NCBI GenBank assembly: GCA_023300375.1
Contig: JALZWO010000124.1
Location: 1 to 33,889 of the forward strand
Direction of reading: 5' to 3'
Length of the DNA: 33,889 bases
Source of the DNA: Granulosicoccus sp.
GTDB taxonomy: Bacteria; Pseudomonadota; Gammaproteobacteria; Granulosicoccales; Granulosicoccaceae
Translations under genes and position numbers: made by a program
Part shown: positions 33,863-33,889 of the stretch, in pieces
How positions within the stretch are numbered: the stretch's first letter is position 1
Layout of the letters: each line of letters opens with the position of its first letter
The notes under the pieces: generated by a model
The model's database searches: none
What the model was told of the DNA's origin: nothing
Seen by the model: only the letters and a program-made list of their open reading frames with translations

Positions 33863-33889
33863 GTCTGATCTGAGTGTCTCTACCCAAGT

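Overview
The window reads as chromosomal DNA of a heterotrophic, probably marine or salt-exposed gammaproteobacterium. This is an inference from gene content: an Entner-Doudoroff cluster with HexR, a large Mrp-type cation/proton antiporter operon, glycolate oxidase GlcDEF, DsbB, an Rmf-like protein and RecQ with an HRDC domain. No rRNA, tRNA, CRISPR array, transposase or prophage gene was found. Most of the DNA is coding, in tight operons.

Layout. 1-1503 is the 3' part of recQ, converging with a 99-residue hypothetical gene. 1845-6057 (minus) is a surface-polysaccharide-looking group: an acyltransferase-3 membrane protein and two tandem paralogous lipoproteins with sialate O-acetylesterase/CE6-like domains. 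6317-14042 (plus) is a nine-gene Mrp-type operon in the order E, F, G, (MrpA-C-terminal domain + B fusion), C, D, a second D-like protein, an unrecognised two-helix protein, and an NuoL/MrpA-N-terminal-like protein. A GNAT acetyltransferase follows. 14580-15145 is a 566-bp gap with at most a small secreted-peptide ORF.

15146-20932 is the Entner-Doudoroff module. edd-eda (minus) and zwf-pgl-hexR (plus) diverge from a 146-bp region that holds two HexR-type operators, one over the probable zwf -10 and one just upstream of edd. Together these genes take glucose-6-phosphate to pyruvate and glyceraldehyde-3-phosphate, and HexR senses the pathway intermediate KDPG. pyk (minus), with a weaker HexR-like site upstream, lies nearby, separated by a periplasmic LysM-FecR-domain protein.

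24138-29797 (plus) is glcDEF followed by an aldehyde ferredoxin oxidoreductase-family gene, an unusual pairing that suggests a route through 2-carbon aldehydes or glyoxylate. 29825-31903 (minus) is a PAS-GGDEF-EAL protein. The right end carries an Rmf/CrpP-like small gene, two hypothetical genes and dsbB.

The points most worth a second look are the non-standard three-antiporter Mrp cluster with its unknown small subunit, the glcDEF-AOR operon, the acetyl-transfer/acetyl-removal pair, the HexR operator layout, and start codons sitting directly behind -10-like boxes, which suggests leaderless transcripts.
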